NCBI GenBank assembly: GCA_035463475.1
Contig: DATHTE010000103.1
Span: 1-64,000, forward strand
Source of the DNA: JACPDI01 sp035463475
GTDB lineage: Bacteria > Acidobacteriota > Vicinamibacteria > Vicinamibacterales > 2-12-FULL-66-21
DNA length: 64,000 bases
Reading direction: 5' to 3'
The notes below the pieces were generated by a model. That model worked only from the letters and a program-made list of their open reading frames with translations, did no database searches and was not told the origin of the DNA. Position 1 is the stretch's first letter; each line of letters opens with the position of its first letter. Of the stretch, positions 25,679 to 34,036 are shown piece by piece. Both the position numbers and the translations under genes were made by a program.

Positions 25679-26611
25679 ATGAACCCCATTTCCGCCCTTC
25701 TCGCCACGCTGGCTGCCCTCGGCGCCGGTTTCGGGGTGACCTGGACGCGCGCGGCCCTCGCCGCGCGGCGCCGCCCAGGCCCGATTGCGTCCCCGGCGCT
25801 CGACGCGCGCACGCCCACCGCGCTGCACACCGGCATCGGCCTCGTCACCAACTTCTTCGACTCGCTGGGCATCGGCTCGTTCGCGACGACCACCGCGATG
25901 TTCCGCTTCTGGCGCATGGTGCCGGACCGCGTGATCCCGGGGACGCTCAACGTCGGGCACACCGCGCCAGTCATCGTCCAGGCGTTCATCTTCACCGCGA
26001 TCATTCCGGTGGACGTCGTCACGCTGTTTTCGATGATCGCCGCGTCCGTCGCCGGGGCCTGGTTCGGCGCCGGCATCGTGGCGCGCTGGCCGCGGCGGAA
26101 GGTGCAGATCGGGATGGGCTCGGCGCTCCTCGTCGCGGCGGCGCTGATGATGATGACGCAGCTCGGCCTCGTGCCCGGCGGGGGCGAAGCGCTCGGCGTG
26201 CGCGGCGTGAAGCTCGCAATCGGCATCGCGGGCAACGCCGCGCTCGGCGCCCTGATGACGCTCGGGATCGGCCTCTATGCGCCGTGCATGATCCTGGTGA
26301 GCCTGCTCGGCATGAACCCCCGCGCCGCGTTCCCGCTGATGATGGGCTCGTGCGCGTTCCTCATGCCCGTCGGCAGCCTGCGCTTCATCCGCGAGGAGAG
26401 CTACAGCCTGCGCGCGGCGCTCGGCCTGACGCTCGGCGGCATACCGGGCGTGCTGCTCGGCGCCTACGTGGTCCGGGAGCTGCCGCTGTATGCCGTGCGG
26501 TGGCTGGTCATCGTGGTCGTGGTCTACACCGCCGCCGGACTGCTGATGTCCGCCTTCAGATCGGAGGAGGCCGAGGCGCCGCTGCCCGCCAACGCGTACG
26601 AGCCAGGTTAG
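25679..26611 (+). CDS. TauE/SafE-family sulfite exporter-like permease
   Basis: A 310-residue membrane protein with about eight hydrophobic segments. It shows the internal symmetry of the TauE/SafE family: GIGLVTNFFDSLGIGSFATTT in the first half, and GIGLYAPCMILVSLLGMNPRAAFPLMMGSCAFL in the second. Family members export sulfite, sulfoacetate or related anions, but the substrate cannot be read from sequence. It is divergent from the ADOP permease with 53 bp between starts. Confidence 0.82.
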   Translation: MNPISALLATLAALGAGFGVTWTRAALAARRRPGPIASPALDARTPTALHTGIGLVTNFFDSLGIGSFATTTAMFRFWRMVPDRVIPGTLNVGHTAPVIVQAFIFTAIIPVDVVTLFSMIAASVAGAWFGAGIVARWPRRKVQIGMGSALLVAAALMMMTQLGLVPGGGEALGVRGVKLAIGIAGNAALGALMTLGIGLYAPCMILVSLLGMNPRAAFPLMMGSCAFLMPVGSLRFIREESYSLRAALGLTLGGIPGVLLGAYVVRELPLYAVRWLVIVVVVYTAAGLLMSAFRSEEAEAPLPANAYEPG

Positions 26612-26641
26612 CTGGCACCGCCGCCGTCCGGCGCATGCACG

Positions 26642-28267
26642 TTAGCGCGCCGACCGTGTGCCGGCGGCGAGGCGCGCTCGCGCGTCTCTCAGTTCCGGCA
26701 GATCCGGGTCCGCGCTGCTCCAGAGCCTCACGGCAGCGCCGAACTCCCGCCGCGCGGTCTCCGCGTCCCCTGCGTGGTCCGCGACGAGCGCGAGCGCGTA
26801 ATGCGCCCCCGCGTACGATTCGTCGTGCTCGAGCATCTGGCGCGCGCTGTACTCGGCCAACTCCCAGTGGCCCGCCTCGCGCGCGACGCGGGCGATTGCG
26901 TCCAGGCGGAACAATGCCATGATCCAGTTGTCCGGGCCCGGCTCGCCGCGTATCCGCCCCTGCACCTGCTGCAGCAGCTGCACACCCTCCTCACCTCGAC
27001 CCGTGCGCAGCAGGATTTCCCCCCTGAGCGTGTCGAGGTACGGTTTCAGCATCGTCGGCGTGATCGGCAGAGGGCCGCGGACGACGACGGCGGCGACCTC
27101 GCGCTCCGCTTCCGCCAGCTCGCGCTGCGCGTCAGCAACGCGATTCAGCGCCAGCAGGGCATGCCCGCTGAGCGTCCGCGCGACGCTTCGAACTCCCGGC
27201 GATGGCGCCTGCTGCATCTCGCGGGCGGCGGCCAGCGCTTCTTCCGTTCGCCCGCGACCCAGCAGGAACTCGATCCACTCGCGGCGCGTGAGGTCGAACC
27301 GCGGAAGGAACTTCGGAAGGTCGAACAGGCGCTTCAGCACTTCCGCGGCCGCGGCGAGACGCCCTTCGTACTGGTAGCCGGTGGCGAGGAGGCTCAGGTT
27401 GTGCGCGTAGTGCCAGTCGTACTCCGGCGGAATCTGCTGCGCGCGCGAGTACTCCTCTTCGAGATGCCGCGTGTGCTCGAAGTGCGCGATCGCGTCGGCG
27501 ATGCGGCCGACGCGCCGCAGATCGTGCGCGAACATGTGCTGCGCGTGCGGCACACCCGGCGCCAGCCGTGCGTACACCTCGCCGTGCTTCAACGCGCGCT
27601 CCGCGAAGCCGAGCGTCTCGTACGTGTGCGTCAGGTAATGATGCGCCGCGAGATGATCCGGGCTGCGGGCGAGCGCGGCCTCGTAACACGCGATCGACGC
27701 CGCGAGGCCACGCTGCCCTCGTCCCCACGGCGAGGGCTCCGAGGCCTGCCCCGCGAGGATCCACAGCTCCGCGGCGTCCGGCCATTTCGCCAGCGCGGCC
27801 TCGATGGCGCCCCTGTAATCGAGGAGCCTGGACGCGCTGCCGGGGTCCTCCATCGCCTCGAGCTGCTTCGCGCGGATATCGACGCGGCGCTGCTCCCGCT
27901 CGGTGAGCGATGCGCGGAGTTCCTGGGCGCGCTTCAACTCCTGTCTCGCGGCCTCATCGTCTTCGAGTCCCGAGTAGACGTAGCTCAGGCCGACGTGCGC
28001 CATCGCGAGCGCCGGATCCAGCCGCAGAGCCTGGTGAAAGGAGCGCGCAGCGTCGATCCAGTAATAAGAATGGAGAAGCGTCAGGCCCTGGTCGTAGAAC
28101 GACTGCGCGTCTTTGGACGCGGTGGTGACCACCTCGTGCACGTGGCCCACGTCGTTGCGGAGCCCGATCGGCCGCTCGAGAACGTCGCGGGGCACCCAGC
28201 CCACCTTCCCGCCTTCGCCAATTCCGAACGCAAGGACGACGAGCAGCGTGGGGGCCACGATCGCCAT
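26642..28267 (-). CDS. Tetratricopeptide-repeat protein, exported
   Basis: A 541-residue protein beginning with a hydrophobic export segment (MAIVAPTLLVVLAFGIGEGG). The rest is built of TPR-like helix pairs, such as YYWIDAARSFHQALRLDPALAMAHVGLSYVYSGL near the N terminus and LAEYSARQMLEHDESYAGAHYALALV near the C terminus. The start at 28267 was chosen for AGGAGGTGT just upstream; the frame is open 12 codons earlier but that part is Cys/Arg-rich and unlike a signal. TPR proteins are scaffolds and the partner is unknown. It stands alone on the minus strand, convergent with the TauE-like gene. Confidence 0.8.
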   Translation of the reverse strand: MAIVAPTLLVVLAFGIGEGGKVGWVPRDVLERPIGLRNDVGHVHEVVTTASKDAQSFYDQGLTLLHSYYWIDAARSFHQALRLDPALAMAHVGLSYVYSGLEDDEAARQELKRAQELRASLTEREQRRVDIRAKQLEAMEDPGSASRLLDYRGAIEAALAKWPDAAELWILAGQASEPSPWGRGQRGLAASIACYEAALARSPDHLAAHHYLTHTYETLGFAERALKHGEVYARLAPGVPHAQHMFAHDLRRVGRIADAIAHFEHTRHLEEEYSRAQQIPPEYDWHYAHNLSLLATGYQYEGRLAAAAEVLKRLFDLPKFLPRFDLTRREWIEFLLGRGRTEEALAAAREMQQAPSPGVRSVARTLSGHALLALNRVADAQRELAEAEREVAAVVVRGPLPITPTMLKPYLDTLRGEILLRTGRGEEGVQLLQQVQGRIRGEPGPDNWIMALFRLDAIARVAREAGHWELAEYSARQMLEHDESYAGAHYALALVADHAGDAETARREFGAAVRLWSSADPDLPELRDARARLAAGTRSAR

Positions 28268-28416
28268 ACGACACCTCCTGCAGCGGCGGCGGCATCCTAG
28301 CACGGCCAGAGTCGCGCCGGGCCGGCGCCTACGCCAGAGTTGGCTTACGGATTACGTGGATTTCCCCCGCGGCTCGTGCTTACAGTTGCAGAAGCGCCTG
28401 GCCGGAAAGGAGGGCC

Positions 28417-29310
28417 ATGTCACCACCGCGGATGCCAGCACCGCTCGGAGACGACGGAAGCGCCAGCGCGGCGAGCGTGCCGCAGCCATTCGCCACCGCG
28501 CGGCGGCTCATCGCGAACCGCGACCTTGACGGCATCTTCGGCGCGCTCGAGCGCCGCCTGCGCGCGCCGTGGGTCGCGCTGCGCCGCTGGTGGCACCGCG
28601 ATCATCCCTGGATGGGTTGGATCGTCGTCGCGACGGGCAACTCGGTTCGTCTCGACGGCTGCCGGTTCGACGTCTCACACCCGCAGATCACGAACGCGCT
28701 GCGGGCGAGACTCTGGCGCGGCCGCTACGAGCGCTCCGAGCGCGCCCTCATCGAGACGTGGCTCGATCGCGCCGCGCCGGTAATCGAGCTCGGCGGCGGC
28801 ATCGGCGTGGTCGCGACGCTCGTGAACCGCCGCCTGCGCAATCCCCACCGCCACGTGGTCGTGGAGGCAAACCCGTCGCTCATCCCGGTGCTCGAGCGGC
28901 AGAAGGCGCTGAACGGCGCGTCGTTCATCGTCGAGCACGCCGCGGTTGACTACTCGGGCGGACGGACGACGAAGCTGGTCGTTGACGAGGAGTTCATTTC
29001 TGGCCGAGTTGGCGCCACGGCCGGTCGCGCCGTGGAGGTCCCCGCCGTCACGCTCGCGCGCCTGCTGCGCCGTTATCCCTGGACAGGCATCACCCTCGTC
29101 TGCGACATCGAGGGGATTGAAACGCAGCTCGTCGAGCACGAGGGAGAGCTCCTCGCGTATCGCTGCACGACGCTCATCATCGAGGTGCACCCCGAGTTCC
29201 GCTCGGAGGCCGAGTGCGAAGCGCTGTTCGCGAGCCTCCGCGCCCGTGGCTTCGCGCACGTCGGCCGCGTCCGCAAGGTCCACGCGTTCAGACTGAACCC
29301 TGAACCCTGA
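28417..29310 (+). CDS. FkbM-family SAM-dependent methyltransferase
   Basis: A 297-residue protein. The SAM-binding motif I reads APVIELGGGIGVVATLVN (near residues 125-143), followed by HRHVVVEANPSLIPVLERQKALN (motif II), AVDYSGG, and VPAVTLARLLRRYPWTGITLVCDIEGIETQLVEHEG, the FkbM signature with DIEG. The family O-methylates sugars or polyketide-like compounds and is common in glycan clusters. The N-terminal 80 residues are Arg/Trp-rich and could associate with the membrane. AAAGGAGG precedes the ATG. No glycosyltransferase is adjacent, so the acceptor is unknown. Confidence 0.82.
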   Translation: MSPPRMPAPLGDDGSASAASVPQPFATARRLIANRDLDGIFGALERRLRAPWVALRRWWHRDHPWMGWIVVATGNSVRLDGCRFDVSHPQITNALRARLWRGRYERSERALIETWLDRAAPVIELGGGIGVVATLVNRRLRNPHRHVVVEANPSLIPVLERQKALNGASFIVEHAAVDYSGGRTTKLVVDEEFISGRVGATAGRAVEVPAVTLARLLRRYPWTGITLVCDIEGIETQLVEHEGELLAYRCTTLIIEVHPEFRSEAECEALFASLRARGFAHVGRVRKVHAFRLNPEP

Positions 29311-29348
29311 TCGTGAAGCCTGAAGCCTGGTCAGCGTAAGATCCCGCC
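29302..29348. repeat. Worn repeat of ccctga/agcctga units, related to 14120-14210
   Basis: The end of the FkbM gene and the following gap consist of gaaccctgaaccctga, agcctgaagcctgg and aagatcccgcc, the same words in the same order as upstream of the histidine kinase. The first two copies are part of the FkbM coding end. Confidence 0.55.
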
Positions 29349-29930
29349 GTGCAACGTCTCTGCGTCTTCTGCGGCTCCAGCGTGGGGCGACGGCCGGCGT
29401 ACGCGGAAGCGGCGCGCGGTCTCGGCGCGCTGCTCGCCTCACGCGGGATCGGCGTCGTCTACGGCGGCGGGAATGTGGGCTTGATGGGCGAGCTCGCCGA
29501 CGCGGCGCTCGCGGCCGGCGGCGAGGTGGTTGGGGTCATCCCCGACGCGCTCGTCGCGCGCGAGCTGGCGCACCGCGCCGTGACGGACCTTCGCATCGTC
29601 GCGTCGATGCACGAGCGCAAGGCGCTGATGGCAGACCTGTCGGACGCGTTCCTCGCGCTGCCGGGCGGGTTTGGCACATTCGAGGAGTTCTGCGAGGCGG
29701 TCACCTGGACGCAGCTCGGGCTTCACGCCAAGCCGTGCGGGCTGCTGAACGTGGAAGGCTACTACGATCCGCTGCTCGAGCTGTTCGACTCCGGCGTACG
29801 CGAGCGGTTCATCCGCGAGGAGAACCGCGCGATCATCCTGTCGGACACCGACCCCGAGCGGCTGCTCGATGCGCTGATGGTGGTCCGGCCGGCGATGGTG
29901 CCGAAGTGGATTCGCCGCGATGAGACGTGA
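29349..29930 (+). CDS. LOG-family phosphoribohydrolase (TIGR00730)
   Basis: A 193-residue Rossmann protein of the Lonely Guy family, which removes ribose-5-phosphate from nucleotides (cytokinin-type or AMP-like). Family marks are LCVFCGSSVGRRPAYAEAA, VYGGGNVGLMGELADAAL, ASMHERKALMADLSDAFLAL and the catalytic PGGFGTFEEFCEA. The start is a GTG at 29349 with no strong ribosome-binding site, since the repeat occupies the upstream region. The gene is intact and close to usual length. It is followed by the eroded surE remnant on the opposite strand. Confidence 0.9.
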   Translation: MQRLCVFCGSSVGRRPAYAEAARGLGALLASRGIGVVYGGGNVGLMGELADAALAAGGEVVGVIPDALVARELAHRAVTDLRIVASMHERKALMADLSDAFLALPGGFGTFEEFCEAVTWTQLGLHAKPCGLLNVEGYYDPLLELFDSGVRERFIREENRAIILSDTDPERLLDALMVVRPAMVPKWIRRDET

Positions 29931-29954
29931 CGCGACGCGTCTCAACCCGGCCGA

Positions 29955-30395
29955 TCACGGAATGGCAACCGACGCGGCGTCCCTCTCGAAGCCGCGGAGC
30001 GACGTCAGGTCAGCCGCTCCCCCGCTCGCGTCGAGCGCCAGCGGCGTCAACGTGATGTATCCACGGACCAGGGCCCAAACGTCGGTGCCCTCACGGTCTT
30101 CCTCTAGCTGCTCCCATACCGGCCAGAAATAGATCCGGCCCGACGGACTGGTGCGCCTCTCGAACCTCTCCGGCCGCGGCGTCATGCTCAGGCTCGTGAC
30201 TCTCGAGCAGCGAATTCAAGGGCCAGGCGGACGCACGTGGCCGGCGGGCCTTCGATCGCATACCACGTCGGGCGTCCGGTTCGCTGAAGCTCGGTGACGA
30301 GGATCGGCGTGCGCAGGGTCAGCGCGTGGCCAATCCCGCTGTGCTCCGTCGCAGGCGCGGCGATGCGCACCGTCCTCGAGGTGGAGTTGTGGGCC
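29955..30395 (-). pseudogene. Decayed surE (5'/3'-nucleotidase) remnant
   Basis: Two pieces of SurE lie in order on the minus strand. The first (30188-30395) encodes IAAPATEHSGIGHALTLRTP and PTWYAIEGPPATCVRLALE, the family's active-site loop region, then hits a stop. The second (29955-30185) encodes the C-terminal end, SGRIYFWPVWEQ and GTDVWALVRGYITLTPL. The N-terminal metal-binding start of SurE and the central part (SGINxG and the segment after it) are missing, so the gene is truncated and internally deleted. It lies 285 bp from tRNA-Leu and the mobile-element scar, and the damage may date from that insertion. Confidence 0.75.
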
Positions 30396-30679
30396 TGTAA
30401 ACCCGATTATGCGCCTCTTCCTCCCGGGGTGCCATCCTCCGTCTCGCGTCTGAGCCCACGCGCACCACCACGATCAATCGATCCGGAGTTCGCGGCCTCC
30501 TGCAAACAGACGGGAGCCCAACACGGACAGCCTCGGATACGCCATCGTGGAGCCGTGCGGACTGAAGCAGCGGGCGGGAACACAAGCGTCCGGGCGCCAG
30601 GAAGCGGACACGGCAGCCTGCCACGGCCGCGCCATCGGCGGGCCGGGAAACCGGCGTACAATAAAGGACTCGCCCCCGG

Positions 30680-30768
30680 GCCGGAGTGGTGAAACTGGCA
30701 GACGCGCGGGACTCAAAATCCCGTGGGCTTTACCGCCCGTGTGGGTTCGATTCCCACCTCCGGCACCA
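30680..30768 (+). tRNA. tRNA-Leu (anticodon CAA)
   Basis: The 89-nt sequence folds into a class II tRNA. The acceptor is gccggag with ctccggc, the D-loop is tggtgaaactggcagac, and the anticodon stem cgggа-type arm encloses ctcaaaa, giving anticodon CAA. A long variable arm (tgggctttaccgcccgt), a T-arm gtgggttcgattcccac and an encoded CCA complete it. The 3' end is the integration site of the element that follows. Confidence 0.95.
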
Positions 30769-30810
30769 CAGAATCAGCGGTTTACCGTGACTCCCCTGCA
30801 TGCCGGGAAT

Positions 30811-30999
30811 CTAGCCTGCTGATGCCTGAACTGATGCTTTCACGGTTTGCAGCGCCGCGTTCAGCTTCAGTGCCGCTTCCCGCAGATCATCACCGCTAAC
30901 GATATTGTAGCGTTCGAACACCGACCGGGTTTTCTGGCCGGTCAGCTTCTTCGCAACCGCTTCCGGCACCATGACTTCGGCAGTGCTCTGCGTCGTCAT
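30811..30999 (-). pseudogene. C-terminal stump of a tyrosine recombinase/integrase
   Basis: The 62-residue reading frame ends with GQKTRSVFERYNIVSGDDL, which is the standard C-terminal end of phage-type integrases with the nucleophilic Tyr in FERYNIV. VPEAVAKKLTGQ just before it is the last helix with the box-II His replaced by Gln (usual GH). All upstream parts (the catalytic Arg and His boxes and the arm-binding domain) are missing. It sits 42 bp from the tRNA-Leu 3' end, as integrases normally do, and is clearly non-functional. Confidence 0.8.
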
Positions 31000-31232
31000 G
31001 GATCGATCCTACCTGTTACCGAGACACAAAACGTTTCCCTGGCGGTCGGCCGCCTGCTCGCATGACCGCGTTGCTGCCGCAGATGACAAAGGGCGCGCGA
31101 GCTCAGCCGTTTGTGCTAGAGTGATTCTTCACTCCCATCTCCAGTCGCCTATGGCGGACGCTGCTTCGTCGCCCGCGGCGCCACGTTCGGTTCGGCACCT
31201 CCGGATTTCCGTTCGTTCACAAGGAGCACGCC

Positions 31233-32429
31233 ATGACATTTTGGAAAATCACGCTGCTCGTCTGCGCAATGTTCTTCCTCTTCCTGCCCTCGGACCTCCG
31301 CGCACAGCAGCCGCCCGCGGAGGATTGCGGCTCGATTGCGGACAGCGGCGAGCGCCTGAAATGCAAACACGGCAAGGTTCTCGATGGGCAGGGAAGGCTG
31401 ATCCAGAAACTCGAAACCGACTTCGCGCAGTTCATTCCCGCCGATAGTATCGAGCGCCTGAAGAGAGCGCACGGCCGCGCGACGAGAGCCAAAGACCGCC
31501 TCCACTCGAAACATTTCAAGTCGCTTGGGAAGAAGAGCCCCGACCCCGACGCGTGCAAAATCAAGGCGCTTGCGACTCACGACGCTGACGGGGACGGCGA
31601 ATGCGACCCTGGCGATCAATGTGAAGAGCTCATTGGCGATTTTGTCGGTGATGAGCGTCAACCCTGCAAGATGAAAGGCAAGAGTCCGGAGGCTTGCGTC
31701 GAGGTCTGCGAGGGCGATGACACGATGGAAGAGGACGTGGATCCTCAGGCCCTGGAAGACGCGGAAGAGAACTACGACGACGTCATAGAGAGCCTGGCTG
31801 CAGCCAATGCTGTCCTGGAACAGAACGGGCCATTGATGGCTTTCGTGGCGGGATCTCTCCTTGCGGCGGATGGACCGGCTGCTGTCTGTCAAGCCTCGAC
31901 GGACTGGCTTGGCGTTGCTGACGCTCTGGCGACGAGGATCACGAAGCTGGCTTCGACCTGGACCCGCGGGCTTGCCGACCTTGCCCAAATCGCGTGCGAC
32001 CAGACGGTGGCGGGCTTCAATGCCTCAGTCCTCTGCATTCCCACGGAGGCTTCTGCAATGGCGCTGGCGTTGATCGCGGACACGACCGAGGGCGTCTTTA
32101 CTGTGCTCAAGGTGCTGGCGGACAACTCCGTCCAGAAGTGCCTGAGTTCGCTTTCCGGAGATCTGCAAGGCACGAAGACGACTCTGGACAATCTCGCGGC
32201 GACCCTGGGGACCGTGGCATCTACGACAAGTGACAGCAGCAACCTCTTGTCCGAGGTCGAAGCAGACGTTCAGAACATACAGACCACGGTGGATGACCTG
32301 ACCGCCAACGTCAACGCGTTGCGCGCAACGGTGGAGTCCTTGTTCGAAGGGATGAACAAGCGGTTCACCAACGTCGAAACGCTCCTGAACACGCCGCCAG
32401 GACAGAGACCGGAGTTTCCAAAGCCATAG
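31233..32429 (+). CDS. Secreted coiled-coil cargo protein of the tRNA-Leu element, unknown function
   Basis: A 398-residue protein with a signal peptide (WKITLLVCAMFFLFLPSDLRA). The first half is Cys-rich and highly charged, and includes DADGDGECDPGDQC, a calcium-loop-like motif as in thrombospondin type 3 repeats. The middle is Ala/Leu-rich helix. The last 80 residues form a heptad coiled coil (SNLLSEVEADVQNIQTTVDD and onward). AAGGAG precedes the ATG. Base composition is visibly less GC-rich than the flanking genes, which fits acquisition by transfer. I do not recognise a family. It could be an adhesin, an effector or a secreted protease inhibitor; none is supported. Confidence 0.7.
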   Translation: MTFWKITLLVCAMFFLFLPSDLRAQQPPAEDCGSIADSGERLKCKHGKVLDGQGRLIQKLETDFAQFIPADSIERLKRAHGRATRAKDRLHSKHFKSLGKKSPDPDACKIKALATHDADGDGECDPGDQCEELIGDFVGDERQPCKMKGKSPEACVEVCEGDDTMEEDVDPQALEDAEENYDDVIESLAAANAVLEQNGPLMAFVAGSLLAADGPAAVCQASTDWLGVADALATRITKLASTWTRGLADLAQIACDQTVAGFNASVLCIPTEASAMALALIADTTEGVFTVLKVLADNSVQKCLSSLSGDLQGTKTTLDNLAATLGTVASTTSDSSNLLSEVEADVQNIQTTVDDLTANVNALRATVESLFEGMNKRFTNVETLLNTPPGQRPEFPKP

Positions 32430-32472
32430 GGGAAGGCCGCACCGCCAAACCGGACTGCGCTGCGTAAACGAA

Positions 32473-32494
32473 GAGGCCCGGACATCCGGGCCTC
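32473..32494. terminator. Hairpin after the cargo gene
   Basis: gaggcccgga and tccgggcctc pair perfectly over 9-10 bp with a 2-4 nt loop, 44 bp after the cargo stop. No T-run follows, so it may be a weak or Rho-assisted terminator. Confidence 0.5.
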
Positions 32495-32719
32495 TCGTGA
32501 ATCTGGCGCGAAAGGAGCGCTACCGGCAAGCACACCGCCGGGCCGCGTGATCAACGGCTGCACATTCGCGCTGTATGGTGCGCCAACGAAATGGCATTTC
32601 CACTGATGCCTTCACTGATGCCCAACCTCACCCAACGCCACCAAGTTCAGCCCAACGCAGGCAAAAGAAAAGGCGCGAAACGCTGAGGAAACTTGCGTTT
32701 TCGCGCCCGTTTTTTCACC

Positions 32720-32786
32720 GGCAGTCGGACTCGAAATCTCGTGGAATTGACCCCCCGCGAGGGTTCGATTCCCTCCTCCGGCACCA
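32720..32786 (+). other. Decayed tRNA 3' copy marking the far end of the island
   Basis: The sequence from ggcagtcggactcgaaat to the CCA end resembles a tRNA from the D-arm onward: an anticodon-loop-like ctcgaaa, a T-arm gagggttcgattccctc and ctccggcacca. The acceptor 5' half is absent and the anticodon stem mispairs, so it is not a functional tRNA. The T-arm and acceptor 3' half match tRNA-Leu at 30680. Confidence 0.65.
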
Positions 32787-32848
32787 GCGAATCAACGAGT
32801 TACGGCGCGCCGGCTCTGCGGCGGCAGTCGTGCGGACCACCACCTTCG

Positions 32849-34033
32849 TCAGTTCGGCGTGCAGGTCCCCGAAGACAGGCGCTCGGCCGCCGTATCGAAC
32901 AGCGCCGAGCGATCCAGCCGCGCCAACGTCCGGGCGCCGAGCAGTGCCAGCGTCCGGTCCACTTCCTCACGAAGGATCTCGATCGCCCGTTCGGCTCCGC
33001 GTTGCCCTGCGGCGGCGAGGCCGTACACGACAGGCCGTCCGGCCATGCATGCGGTGGCGCCGAGGGCGATGGCGGTGACGATGTCGCGGCCCCGCCGCAC
33101 TCCGCCGTCGAGGATCACGTCGGCCCGTCCGCCCACCGCCTCCACAATTTCCGGGAGCGCTTCGATGGCCCCGGTGGCGCCATCGAGCTGCCGGCCTCCG
33201 TGGTTGGACACGACAACGGCGTCCGCGCCGTGCGCGACCGCGATCCGCGCATCCTCCGCTGCGAGAATCCCCTTGAGTACGAGCGGGCCGTGCCAGACGG
33301 ATCGGAACCAGTCCAGGTCGCGCCACGTCACCGTGGGATCGAGCTGGCTCGTGGCGAAGGCGCCCAACGACTTCGGCGTTGTGCCCGCTCCGCTGACGCC
33401 GACGAAATTGCCGAACGTCGGCAGCGGTCCCCGAGCCATCCGCGCCAGCCAGGCGGGTCTTGCCAGCACGCCGAGCGCGGCGCGCGGCCGCACTCGCGAC
33501 GGCACGGTGAACAGCCCGTGGCGACGATCGCGATCGCGGGTCGCGAGGACCTGCACGTCGAGGGTGAGGCAGATCGCCTGGCACCCTGCATCGCGCGCCC
33601 GATCGGCGAACGCGCGCGTCAGCCCTCGATCGCGCCAGATGTACATCTGGAACCACAGCGGGGACTTCGCTTCGCGAGCCACCTCCTCGAGCGCGCACGT
33701 GGCCATCGAGCTCACGGCAACGGGGATTCCGTGCGCGGCAGCCGCGCGCGCAATCGCAATCTCTCCCCGCGGCCGGATCATGCCCAGAAGCCCGGTGGGC
33801 GCAACGATCACCGGCAGCGGAACGCGGGTGCCGAGGACGGTGGCCGAGATGTCGCGGGTGCCGACATCGGTGAAGACGCGGGGCCTCAGCGCATAGCGCG
33901 CGAACCCGTCGACGTTGCGGCAAACGGTCAGCTCGTCGCCCGCGCCTCCTTCGACATAGTCGAACACGGCGCGCGGCAGGCGGCGCCTGGCCGCAGAGCG
34001 GAGATCCTCGATGCTGATGAACATGTCGGGCAT
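32849..34033 (-). CDS. FMN-dependent alpha-hydroxy acid oxidase/dehydrogenase (LldD/glycolate oxidase type)
   Basis: A 394-residue (beta/alpha)8 flavoprotein that oxidises L-2-hydroxy acids to 2-oxo acids. Family marks are FDYVEGGAGDELT at the N terminus, the FMN contacts VPLPVIVAPTGL and AVSSMAT, VVVSNHGGRQLDG with the catalytic His and substrate Arg, and VILDGGVRRGRDIVTAIALGA. Members act on lactate, glycolate or mandelate, and some oxidise longer hydroxyacyl chains. It is the last gene of the nine-gene lipid unit, beginning 3 bp after the CDP-alcohol phosphatidyltransferase stop. Its role there is open; an origin as a simple neighbour is also possible. A second ATG at 34024 is an alternative start. 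Confidence 0.85.
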   Translation of the reverse strand: MPDMFISIEDLRSAARRRLPRAVFDYVEGGAGDELTVCRNVDGFARYALRPRVFTDVGTRDISATVLGTRVPLPVIVAPTGLLGMIRPRGEIAIARAAAAHGIPVAVSSMATCALEEVAREAKSPLWFQMYIWRDRGLTRAFADRARDAGCQAICLTLDVQVLATRDRDRRHGLFTVPSRVRPRAALGVLARPAWLARMARGPLPTFGNFVGVSGAGTTPKSLGAFATSQLDPTVTWRDLDWFRSVWHGPLVLKGILAAEDARIAVAHGADAVVVSNHGGRQLDGATGAIEALPEIVEAVGGRADVILDGGVRRGRDIVTAIALGATACMAGRPVVYGLAAAGQRGAERAIEILREEVDRTLALLGARTLARLDRSALFDTAAERLSSGTCTPN

Positions 34034-34036
34034 CCT

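Larger units (their letters stand above)
30743..32786. mobile_element. Remnant of a tRNA-Leu-targeted integrative element (about 2 kb)
   Basis: An imperfect 26-bp direct repeat bounds the segment: gggttcgattccc then cctccggcacca at 30743-30768 in the tRNA, and again at 32761-32786 with one mismatch at position 14. Between them lie the C-terminal stump of a tyrosine recombinase next to the tRNA, a secreted cargo protein and a hairpin. The layout matches a site-specific genomic island that has lost most of its genes. The boundaries are inferred from the repeats. Confidence 0.65.

Noticed and set aside
32720..32786. A second functional tRNA gene (serine-like anticodon loop)
   Set aside because: No 5' acceptor strand, poor anticodon stem and no proper variable arm; better read as a decayed attachment-site copy.
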